Of a stretch of 6,304 nucleotides of DNA, positions 1 through 5,176 are shown in pieces. This DNA is from VMCP01 sp964592635. Its GTDB lineage: Bacteria; Bacteroidota; Bacteroidia; NS11-12g; UBA955. The position numbers and the translations under genes were made by a program. Each line of letters starts with the position of its first letter. Within the stretch, counting starts at the first letter, position 1. The notes under the pieces are model-generated. The model was given only the letters and a program-made list of their open reading frames with translations. It had not been told where the DNA came from and made no database searches. The stretch lies in the NCBI GenBank assembly GCA_964592635.1, contig CAZQFZ010000118.1:1-6304 (forward strand), read 5' to 3'.

Positions 1-9
1 TATTATATT

Positions 10-17
10 TAAATTTG
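10..17 (+). promoter_or_regulatory. Bacteroidota-type -7 box (TAAATTTG) for the thioredoxin lipoprotein gene
   Basis: TAAATTTG matches the Bacteroidota -7 consensus TAnnTTTG at every fixed position. It ends only 4 nt before the ATG at 22, so transcription would start at or beside the start codon and the mRNA would be leaderless or nearly so. The -33 element would lie upstream of the window and cannot be seen. Confidence 0.5.
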
Positions 18-21
18 CAGT

Positions 22-441
22 ATGAAACGAATTGTAAATGCACCTACATCAACTTACGCAAAGTGGATTTTTTCTTTATTGTTGATTTTGGGGATGTCAT
101 TAAGTTCTTGTAACAATCAAAAAGGTGAAACAGAATTAGTGGATTTGGCTTCTTTTGAGGAATCCATTGGCGATAATAAATTAACGATGGTTGATTTTTA
201 TGCTACTTGGTGTGGACCCTGTATGAGGATGGATCCATTTGTAAAGGAAATTAAGGAAGAGAAAAAAGATATTGTTAACGTTATCCAAGTTGACACAGAT
301 AAGTTCACTGAAATTGCAGAGAAGTATCAGATTGATGCATTGCCCACCTTGATTTTTTTTAAAAATGGCAAAGTTGTACACAGAGATGTAGGTGGACGGA
401 GCAAAGAAGATTTAATTAAGTTGATTGAACAATTTAGATAA
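22..441 (+). CDS. Thioredoxin-fold lipoprotein (WCGPC active site)
   Basis: This 139-residue protein is a thioredoxin-like thiol-disulfide oxidoreductase predicted to be anchored to a membrane on the periplasmic side. Residues 1-30 form a lipoprotein signal: KR at 2-3, a hydrophobic stretch at about 16-27, and the lipobox LSSC with the lipidated Cys30. The thioredoxin fold follows. Asp58 matches the buried Asp of E. coli thioredoxin, WCGPC lies at 63-67, and the cis-proline loop LPT is at 107-109. About 105 residues remain after the lipobox, so it is close to plain thioredoxin without the extra N-terminal domain of large TlpA proteins. The ATG at 22 is the only usable start: an in-frame stop lies at 10-12 and the next Met is inside the signal. 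Whether it reduces or oxidises its partners cannot be told from the sequence. The gene stands alone; the next begins 160 bp later. Confidence 0.88.
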   Translation: MKRIVNAPTSTYAKWIFSLLLILGMSLSSCNNQKGETELVDLASFEESIGDNKLTMVDFYATWCGPCMRMDPFVKEIKEEKKDIVNVIQVDTDKFTEIAEKYQIDALPTLIFFKNGKVVHRDVGGRSKEDLIKLIEQFR

Positions 442-588
442 GTCTTTTTAACTGAGGTGGTTTATTAATTTTAATTGGGTGTTTTGAGTTTTAGGTGTTT
501 CACTTTTTAAATTCGGATACCAAATGAATTTGTGATTAACTTATGGATAATTTAAATCCAATGAAGAGTGATTGTGTTATTAGTTTTA

Positions 589-596
589 TAATTTTG
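589..596 (+). promoter_or_regulatory. Bacteroidota-type -7 box (TAATTTTG) for the TPR protein gene
   Basis: TAATTTTG is a full match to TAnnTTTG and ends 5 nt before the ATG at 602, predicting a nearly leaderless transcript. The only nearby TTG for a -33 element is at 572-574, 14 nt upstream, which is shorter than usual, so the upstream half is weak. The rest of the 442-601 gap is AT-rich, with no clear terminator or gene. Confidence 0.45.
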
Positions 597-601
597 GATT
601 T

Positions 602-2074
602 ATGAGTTTTTTTCCTTCAGATTGGGAAGACGAAGATTTTGATGAAAATGAAGATGGTTTTCAAGGGGATGTCGATAGTCTTGTAAGTGATTTCGAAAAT
701 AAATCGCGAGAATCGTTTACCGCAAGAGAACTAATCGAGTTGTTCAGATATTATACAAGTCAATTGCCAGGATCAGCGAACCCGTTTCAATTGGAAAAAT
801 ATGCCCGGATGGTAATTGAACTTGGGATTCATACATTTCCATATGTGCCAATATTTACTCTTCACATGGTGGAGTGGCTCATGAACGAAGGGAAGTATAA
901 AAAAGCGCATAAATATCTGGAACAGGCAAGCGCTTATACGCCGTTTGAGCCCTCTTTAATGATGATTAAAGCCATTTTGCTATCGCATGAAGGTGCGCGA
1001 AAATTGGCATTTGACGCTTTAAAGAATGCTTTGAATACCATCGGAAATGATGAGGGATTGATGGAGGATTTTTTGGATATGGTATTACACTACGAGCAAT
1101 ATGACTTGGCTGATCCTATAGCAAGTAGGGCTGTTGAGTTGGATGCAGAGGTATTACCAATCCTAGAAAAGTATATGGGTAAAACAGAGGAACCTCATAT
1201 AATTGCCATGTTAATTCCTGCCATTGAGGCCCAGATAAATAAGGATCCTTATATGTCTGAAGCTTGGTTTGTTAAAGGCACAGCGCACATGGCATTGCAA
1301 CAACACAACTTGGCAGCAGAGGCTTTGGATTATGCAGTAACAATCAATGAAGATTTTATTGATGCATGGCATGCTTTAGCCGAGTCGGTATATGAGTTGC
1401 AGGAGTTTAATCGGGTCATTGAAATTTACGAGGACCTGATTCAAAGATTCCCAAAACGTCCTATGGATCCGATAGAAGGGCTTTATGCTTGGAGTTTACA
1501 TGAAACAGGTCAAACTTTAAAAGCCCGAGAAGTGTATAAACGGATTATTAAAAAGATTCCAGAGGATGCAGAATGTTGGTACAGTTTGGGCTTGACTTAC
1601 CACCATGAAGGACAATATTCATTAGCAATTCCCTATTTGGAACGAGCGTTTCAATTGGAGGGGATGGAAGCGGATTACGGGATCGTGTTGGCAAGTGCTT
1701 ATTTTGGAGATCATCAGAAAGAGAAGTGGTCGGAATTGTATTTGGATTTAAGTGAACGATTTCCTTTTGAACCCGAATTGTGGTTAGATTGGGGAGTTGC
1801 TTTGCATGAAACAGGCGATACAGATAAAGCTTTAGATGTTACAGAAACTGGTTTAGAGAACAATCCCGGTAGCATACAGCTGCTTTATCGGTTGAGTGCT
1901 TTGTGTTATGTTTCTGGAAACGCTGAATTGGGCATGTTGGTATTGGAGAAGGCATTAGAAATTGATCCATCTGAGCATAAGGGTATTTTTGTTTTTGCAC
2001 CGGAGCTGGCCAAGTCTATGAAAATTATCAGCTTAATATCAAAGTTTATTGAGCCCAATAAGGAGGCGGAGTAA
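602..2074 (+). CDS. Tetratricopeptide-repeat (TPR) protein with acidic N-terminus
   Basis: This 490-residue all-helical protein is probably a protein-interaction scaffold. It has no signal peptide or membrane segment, so it should be cytoplasmic. The N-terminus is very acidic (about 11 Asp/Glu in residues 8-23, with paired Trp8 and Phe13) and likely disordered. From about residue 75 the chain is built of 34-residue helix-turn-helix units. The clearest TPRs are near 219-252, 253-286, 323-356, 391-424 and 425-458, with the typical pattern W..LG/A..Y...G....A...Y..A. and a Pro before the next unit. Units between 95 and 200 are more degenerate. The ATG at 602 is the only start, since an in-frame TAG lies at 581-583 and the next Met is residue 70, past the acidic segment. 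It ends 15 bp before the convergent epimerase gene. Proteins of this kind appear common in Bacteroidota, but I know of no assigned function and do not offer one. Confidence 0.85.
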   Translation: MSFFPSDWEDEDFDENEDGFQGDVDSLVSDFENKSRESFTARELIELFRYYTSQLPGSANPFQLEKYARMVIELGIHTFPYVPIFTLHMVEWLMNEGKYKKAHKYLEQASAYTPFEPSLMMIKAILLSHEGARKLAFDALKNALNTIGNDEGLMEDFLDMVLHYEQYDLADPIASRAVELDAEVLPILEKYMGKTEEPHIIAMLIPAIEAQINKDPYMSEAWFVKGTAHMALQQHNLAAEALDYAVTINEDFIDAWHALAESVYELQEFNRVIEIYEDLIQRFPKRPMDPIEGLYAWSLHETGQTLKAREVYKRIIKKIPEDAECWYSLGLTYHHEGQYSLAIPYLERAFQLEGMEADYGIVLASAYFGDHQKEKWSELYLDLSERFPFEPELWLDWGVALHETGDTDKALDVTETGLENNPGSIQLLYRLSALCYVSGNAELGMLVLEKALEIDPSEHKGIFVFAPELAKSMKIISLISKFIEPNKEAE

Positions 2075-2089
2075 AATTTGGGTTTGTGG

Positions 2090-2497
2090 CTACTTGATTT
2101 TTTCCTGGCAAAGCTCTGTTAGTACCCCATTTGTAGATTTGGGATGTAGAAATGCAATTTCTTTGTTATCGGCACCTTCTTTGGGTTGTTGATGTATTAA
2201 GTCGAATCCTGAATCTGCTTTTTCTAAAAGTTCTTTTCGAATATCTGAGCTTTCAAAAGCCAAATGGTGAATACCTTCACCTCTTTTTTCAATGAACTTG
2301 GCAATGGGGCTTTCTGAATGGGTGGCTGCTAATAATTCGAATTTAACTTCCCCCAAAAGGAAGAAAGAAGTGATAACGCCTTCACTTTCTACTGTTTCTC
2401 TTTTGTAGGGTTCAATGCCGAGAAGTTTAGTAAATAGCTTTTCGGATTGGTCAAGGTTTTTTACGGCAATTCCAATATGTTCAAGTTTTTTAGGCAT
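2090..2497 (-). CDS. mce: Methylmalonyl-CoA epimerase
   Basis: This 135-residue enzyme of the vicinal-oxygen-chelate (glyoxalase) superfamily is predicted to interconvert the (2R) and (2S) forms of methylmalonyl-CoA, linking propionyl-CoA and succinyl-CoA metabolism through the B12-dependent mutase. Two beta-alpha-beta-beta-beta modules are visible. The first starts with LEHIGIAVKNL (residues 5-15), the second with GEGIHHLAF (73-81). Likely metal ligands are His7, Glu54 (where the Propionibacterium enzyme has Gln), His78 or His77, and Glu128 in the closing VLTEL strand. The length is normal for a single-domain epimerase. The gene is a single unit, convergent with the TPR gene and divergent from iscS. 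No mutase or propionyl-CoA carboxylase gene lies beside it here. No Shine-Dalgarno precedes the start. Other VOC enzymes are possible, but the HH and C-terminal pattern fits the epimerase best. Confidence 0.88.
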   Translation of the reverse strand: MPKKLEHIGIAVKNLDQSEKLFTKLLGIEPYKRETVESEGVITSFFLLGEVKFELLAATHSESPIAKFIEKRGEGIHHLAFESSDIRKELLEKADSGFDLIHQQPKEGADNKEIAFLHPKSTNGVLTELCQEKIK

Positions 2498-2566
2498 AAT
2501 TTTAATATTAATCGGAAATATGGTACAAATTAACGTAATAACTAAACGTTTTTGGAATAGGATTGT

Positions 2567-2574
2567 TAATTTTG
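2567..2574 (+). promoter_or_regulatory. Predicted -7 box (TAATTTTG) of the iscS promoter
   Basis: TAATTTTG fully matches TAnnTTTG, and the extended form TAATTTTGCAG resembles the box at the left edge of the window. Transcription would start about 7 nt downstream, near 2581, giving iscS a leader of roughly 137 nt, by far the longest in this window. No convincing TTG lies 17-23 nt upstream; the nearest, at 2552-2554, is only 12 nt away. A weak -33 may mean that an activator is needed. Confidence 0.5.
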
Positions 2575-2581
2575 CAGTTTA

Positions 2582-2653
2582 GAAGGGGTCTAAATAATTT
2601 CTCGCTGAATCATGCAAATTCAGAAGATTTAGACTAAAGCCTTCGCTTGGTCT
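2582..2653 (+). promoter_or_regulatory. Candidate structured 5' leader of iscS with two mutually exclusive folds
   Basis: Fold A: GTCTAAAT at 2588-2595 pairs perfectly with ATTTAGAC at 2627-2634. Inside it CTGAAT (2605-2610) pairs with ATTCAG (2618-2623) around a 7-nt loop. Outside it GAAGG (2582-2586) can pair with CCTTC (2640-2644). Fold B: AGAC (2631-2634) pairs instead with GTCT (2650-2653), and AAGC (2637-2640) with GCTT (2645-2648), around a CTTC loop. The two folds compete for 2631-2634 and 2640, as in riboswitches and attenuators. The 5' side begins almost exactly at the predicted transcription start. I do not recognise a known riboswitch class. The pairings are seen in the sequence; the regulatory role is inference. 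Confidence 0.4.
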
Positions 2654-2656
2654 TTT

Positions 2657-2680
2657 GGAAATTGCACATGTGCTATTTCC
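2657..2680. repeat. 24-bp near-perfect palindrome upstream of iscS
   Basis: The left arm GGAAATTGCACA and right arm TGTGCTATTTCC match in 11 of 12 positions; only the T/T pair at 2663/2674 fails. The core GCACATGTGC is a perfect 10-bp palindrome. The site lies about 75 bp after the predicted transcription start and 38 bp before the iscS ATG. It could be a binding site for a dimeric repressor or an RNA hairpin. No run of T follows, so it does not look like an intrinsic terminator. It does not match the E. coli IscR sites as I know them. Confidence 0.6.
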
Positions 2681-2695
2681 GTGATTAACAAAAAA

Positions 2696-2720
2696 ATAAA
2701 CCCAAAACGCATATACCCAT
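2696..2720 (+). repeat. Paired ATAAACCCA / ATATACCCAT elements before the iscS start
   Basis: ATAAACCCA (2696-2704) is followed 15 nt later by ATATACCCAT (2711-2720), whose last two bases are the first two of the iscS start codon. The same arrangement occurs before iscU. No Shine-Dalgarno is present, so these elements occupy the initiation region. They may set translation initiation or be a shared regulatory site. Confidence 0.4.
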
Positions 2721-3930
2721 GAAATTGCCAATATATTTAGATAACAATTCGACAACACAGATGGATCCTCGTGTTTTCGAAACGATGAAACCTTACTTTT
2801 TGGAGGTATACGGAAACGCTGCTAGCAAAAGTCACTCTTTTGGTTGGCAAGCAGAAGAAGCCGTTGATTATGCACGTGAACAAGTTGCAAAAATCATTGG
2901 CGCAAGTTCCAAAGAAATCATCTTTACAAGCGGTGCTACTGAAAGTAATAATTTGGCTATTAAAGGAGTGTACGAAATGTACGCGGCTAAGGGCAATCAC
3001 TTTATTACGGTTTCAACTGAACACAAAGCCGTACTTGATGCTTGCAAACATTTGGAAAAATTAGGAGCAGAAGTTACTTACCTACCTGTTGGTACGGATG
3101 GTTTGATTCAAGTTTCTCAAATTGAAGCTGCATTAAAACCAACAACGGTTTTGGTTTCTGTAATGTATGCAAACAACGAATTGGGAGTTATTCAGCCAAT
3201 TCGCGAGATTGGTGAGCTTTGCCGCAAAAACGGAGTATTGTTTCACACCGATGCTACGCAAGCGGTTGGTAAAATTCCGGTGGATGTGAATGCTGATTTC
3301 ATTGACCTTTTGAGTTTTACTGGTCATAAAATGTATGGTCCAAAAGGAGTTGGTGCTTTGTATGTTCGTCGTAAAAACCCACGTGTTAAAGTAACTGCTC
3401 AAATGGATGGTGGTGGGCACGAGCGCGGAATGAGAAGTGGTACATTAAATGTGCCTGGAATCGTTGGTTTTGGTAAAGCGTGTGAAATTGCTATAACTGA
3501 TATGGAGCACGATGCCAAGCGATTGGGTGCACTACGTGATCGTTTGGAGAATGCTTTATTGCAATTGGAAGAAACTTATGTAAATGGGAATAAAGAACAT
3601 CGTTTGCCTCATACCGCTAATATTTCGTTTAAGTATGTAGAGGGTGAAGGTTTAATGATGGGTATTAAGGATATCGCTGTATCTAGTGGCTCTGCTTGCA
3701 CCTCTGCTTCTTTGGAACCAAGTTATGTTTTGAAAAACTTGGGACTCGACGACGAATTGGCACATAGCAGTATTCGTTTTGGTTTGGGAAGATTCACAAC
3801 TGATGAAGAAATCGATTTTGCTATTAATTGTGTAACCACCGCAGTTAATAAACTTCGTGATATGAGTCCTTTGTGGGAAATGTTCAAAGAAGGAATCGAT
3901 TTGAAAAGTATTGAATGGACAGAACATTAA
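2719..3930 (+). CDS. iscS: Cysteine desulfurase IscS
   Basis: This 403-residue pyridoxal-phosphate enzyme takes sulfur from L-cysteine as a persulfide and passes it to the scaffold IscU and other acceptors in the cytoplasm. All key residues are present. The PLP lysine is Lys204 in TGHKMYGPKG, His102 in STEHKAV stacks on the cofactor, and Asp178 and Gln181 hold the PLP ring. The catalytic Cys327 lies in SSGSACTSAS, on the long mobile loop of group I (IscS/NifS) enzymes. Length, the MKLPIYLD start and the C-terminal tail (SPLWEMFKEGIDLKSIEW, the IscU-docking region) closely resemble E. coli IscS of 404 residues. This separates it from SufS-type desulfurases. The ATG at 2719 is fixed by that start. 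The gene has its own promoter and a long leader, and iscU follows after 93 bp. The closeness to proteobacterial IscS could reflect slow evolution or old transfer. Confidence 0.97.
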   Translation: MKLPIYLDNNSTTQMDPRVFETMKPYFLEVYGNAASKSHSFGWQAEEAVDYAREQVAKIIGASSKEIIFTSGATESNNLAIKGVYEMYAAKGNHFITVSTEHKAVLDACKHLEKLGAEVTYLPVGTDGLIQVSQIEAALKPTTVLVSVMYANNELGVIQPIREIGELCRKNGVLFHTDATQAVGKIPVDVNADFIDLLSFTGHKMYGPKGVGALYVRRKNPRVKVTAQMDGGGHERGMRSGTLNVPGIVGFGKACEIAITDMEHDAKRLGALRDRLENALLQLEETYVNGNKEHRLPHTANISFKYVEGEGLMMGIKDIAVSSGSACTSASLEPSYVLKNLGLDDELAHSSIRFGLGRFTTDEEIDFAINCVTTAVNKLRDMSPLWEMFKEGIDLKSIEWTEH

Positions 3931-3962
3931 TCGATAAATACCTCAACATTAAACATTTTTCG

Positions 3963-3993
3963 TTGTAGTTTAGAAAGAATATAAATAAATTTG
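3963..3993 (+). promoter_or_regulatory. Predicted promoter of iscU (TTG-N20-TAAATTTG)
   Basis: TTG at 3963-3965 is followed after 20 nt by TAAATTTG at 3986-3993, the best full match to the Bacteroidota promoter pattern in this window. It predicts a start near 4000 and a leader of about 24 nt. iscU can thus be transcribed without iscS, giving more scaffold than desulfurase. No terminator hairpin was seen after iscS, so read-through is also possible. Confidence 0.6.
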
Positions 3994-3997
3994 TAAA

Positions 3998-4025
3998 CAT
4001 AAACCCATTAAATACATAAACCCAT
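3998..4025 (+). repeat. Perfect 11-nt direct repeat overlapping the iscU start
   Basis: CATAAACCCAT occurs at 3998-4008 and again at 4015-4025, 17 nt apart. The second copy runs into the ATG at 4024. The first copy lies at the predicted transcription start. The iscS gene has the same element pair in the same place relative to its start codon, with 15-nt spacing. Confidence 0.55.
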
Positions 4026-4440
4026 GGCATATTCAGAAAAAGTAGTAGATCATTACACCAATCCCAGAAATATTGGTACCCTAGACAAGGCAAACACCAA
4101 TGTTGGTACGGGTTTAGTTGGTGCACCTGAATGTGGCGACGTAATGCGCCTACAAATTCAAGTAAATGATGAAACGGGTGTAATCGAAGACGCAAAATTC
4201 AAAACATTTGGATGTGGATCAGCCATTGCTTCATCATCATTAGCAACGGAATGGATTAAAGGCAAAACCATTGATCAGGCGTTATCTATAGACAACATGG
4301 ATATAGTTGAAGAATTGGCATTGCCCCCAGTTAAAATCCACTGTTCGGTATTAGCTGAGGATGCAATTCGCGCTGCGATTAATGATTATCGCGCGAAGAA
4401 AGGATTAGAACCTTTAGTTTCAGAAAAACCACACCATTAA
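4024..4440 (+). CDS. iscU: Iron-sulfur cluster assembly scaffold IscU
   Basis: This 138-residue scaffold assembles [2Fe-2S] clusters with sulfur from IscS and hands them to carrier proteins. The three cluster cysteines are Cys37 (in GAPECGDVM), Cys64 (in TFGCGSAIASSS) and Cys107 (in KIHCSVLAEDAI). The accessory ligands Asp39 and His106 are also present, so the site is complete. The motif LPPVK at 100-104 is the segment bound by the Hsp70 chaperone HscA in the ISC system, yet no hscA or hscB lies in this window. The N-terminus (AYSEKVVDHYTNPRNIG) and length match ISC-type IscU, not the shorter-motif SufU or the longer NifU. The start codon follows a promoter of its own and a repeat element with no Shine-Dalgarno. 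A 105-bp gap separates it from the A-type carrier gene, with no clear terminator, so the two may be cotranscribed. Confidence 0.97.
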   Translation: MAYSEKVVDHYTNPRNIGTLDKANTNVGTGLVGAPECGDVMRLQIQVNDETGVIEDAKFKTFGCGSAIASSSLATEWIKGKTIDQALSIDNMDIVEELALPPVKIHCSVLAEDAIRAAINDYRAKKGLEPLVSEKPHH

Positions 4441-4531
4441 TTATTTAAAAGTTCGATTTTCGATTGTGGTTCTATGGATTTAATTTACAAGAACAAGTTG
4501 AAAACGATTGAATAAAATTAGAATTATATAG

Positions 4532-4538
4532 AAAGGAG
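4532..4538 (+). promoter_or_regulatory. Strong Shine-Dalgarno AAAGGAG before the iscA-type gene
   Basis: AAAGGAG ends 7 nt before the ATG at 4546, an ideal spacing. It fixes that start codon. It is the only clear Shine-Dalgarno in front of a gene here; the other starts in the window lack one, as is usual in Bacteroidota. Confidence 0.7.
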
Positions 4539-4545
4539 CAGCAAT

Positions 4546-4893
4546 ATGTTAGCAGATGCAGGAGCAATAACCATCACTGATAAGGCACTAGAGAAAGTGT
4601 ATAATTTAATGAATGAAGCCAATATTTCTGCTCCAGACTATTTTTTACGAGTAGGTGTAAAAGGAGGCGGTTGTTCTGGATTGTCGTATGAATTGGATTT
4701 TGATAATGAATCCAAACCAGGTGATATGGAATTTGGTAACGATCAGTTGAAGATTGTTTGTGACATGAAGAGCTTTCTTTATTTATGTGGCACCGAGTTG
4801 GATTTTTCCGACGGTTTGAATGGAAAAGGATTCAATTTTATCAATCCAAATGCTGCCAGAACCTGTGGATGTGGCGAGAGTTTTGCTATATAA
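4546..4893 (+). CDS. iscA: A-type iron-sulfur carrier protein (IscA/HesB family)
   Basis: This 115-residue protein of the HesB/IscA family is predicted to bind iron or an Fe-S cluster and deliver it to target enzymes, acting after IscU. The three conserved cysteines are Cys43 in GGGCSGLSY and Cys107 and Cys109 in RTCGCGESF. The segment GFNFINPNAARTCGCGESF near the C-terminus is diagnostic of the family. Two further cysteines, Cys72 and Cys81, are not part of the standard site. The length is about 8 residues more than E. coli IscA, as a short N-terminal extension. IscA, ErpA and SufA cannot be told apart reliably from one sequence; the iscU neighbour makes IscA the best name. The stop codon lies only 4 bp before the S4-domain gene, so the two are almost certainly cotranscribed and perhaps translationally coupled. 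Confidence 0.93.
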   Translation: MLADAGAITITDKALEKVYNLMNEANISAPDYFLRVGVKGGGCSGLSYELDFDNESKPGDMEFGNDQLKIVCDMKSFLYLCGTELDFSDGLNGKGFNFINPNAARTCGCGESFAI

Positions 4894-4897
4894 ATTT

Positions 4898-5110
4898 ATG
4901 GAGTCCATACAAATTCATTCCGAGTTCATCCAATTGAATCAATTATTAAAATTACTAGGTTGGGCTGAAACAGGGAGTGAGGCCAATGATTTTATTGACG
5001 GTGGTTTAGTGAAGGTAAATGGTGTACAAGAATTCCGCCGTAGAAATAAAATTTACCCAGGATCCAAGGTAGAATTGGATGGCCAAGAAATAGAAGTAAC
5101 CGCAGGCTGA
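4898..5110 (+). CDS. Small S4-domain RNA-binding protein (YbcJ-like)
   Basis: This 70-residue protein is essentially a single S4 RNA-binding domain. The pattern is LLKLLGWAETGSEAN (residues 16-30), then GGLVKVNG (35-42) and EFRRRNKIYPG (44-54), ending in a short beta strand. This is close to E. coli YbcJ (also about 70 residues), with the cluster Arg46-Arg47-Arg48 plus Lys50 offering a basic face for RNA. The chosen ATG at 4898 is 4 nt after the iscA-type stop and gives the normal family length. A longer reading from 4820 would overlap the upstream gene and add 26 residues unlike the family. There is no Shine-Dalgarno, so it is probably translated by coupling. The RNA target is unknown. Being tied to an Fe-S carrier gene hints at a link, but may be chance. 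Confidence 0.85.
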   Translation: MESIQIHSEFIQLNQLLKLLGWAETGSEANDFIDGGLVKVNGVQEFRRRNKIYPGSKVELDGQEIEVTAG

Positions 5111-5141
5111 TATTAATCATAATTGCCTCTGACAACCATCA

Positions 5142-5172
5142 TTGTTTGATGTAATCAATAATTCGAATTTTG
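5142..5172 (+). promoter_or_regulatory. Predicted promoter of the histidine-rich protein gene (TTG-N20-GAATTTTG)
   Basis: TTG at 5142-5144 lies 20 nt before GAATTTTG (5165-5172), which differs from TAnnTTTG only in its first base. The spacing equals that of the iscU promoter. The box ends 4 nt before the ATG, so the mRNA would be leaderless or nearly so. A small inverted repeat, CATCA (5137-5141) and TGATG (5147-5151), spans the -33 element. Confidence 0.4.
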
Positions 5173-5176
5173 AATT

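Noticed and set aside
525..532. TGAATTTG as a second promoter for the TPR gene
   Set aside because: It differs from the consensus in one fixed base and has no TTG 17-23 nt upstream. The full match at 589-596 is better.
545..559. Small inverted repeat GGAT/ATCC before the TPR gene
   Set aside because: The arms are only four bases and the DNA is AT-rich, so chance is the likeliest cause.
2526..2533. A minus-strand TTAATTTG as a promoter for the epimerase gene
   Set aside because: It misses one fixed base of TAnnTTTG, and no TTG lies at the right distance on that strand, so support is too weak to list.
2581..2680. A tRNA or a known riboswitch in the iscS leader
   Set aside because: There is no T-loop pattern or seven-base acceptor stem, and I see no conserved core of the TPP, cobalamin, SAM or FMN classes.
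2657..2690. The leader palindrome as an intrinsic terminator
   Set aside because: No run of T follows on the plus strand; the next bases are GTGATTAAC and then an A-rich tract.
2840..3927. Several open frames of 74-103 residues on both strands inside iscS and around the iscU start
   Set aside because: They are shadows of strongly conserved coding sequence, are rich in Cys, Phe and His in the manner of out-of-frame translation, and show no domain or start signal.
4820..4897. An upstream extension of the S4-domain gene to an ATG at 4820
   Set aside because: It would overlap the end of the iscA-type gene in another frame and add 26 residues with no likeness to the S4 family. The ATG at 4898 gives the normal 70-residue length.
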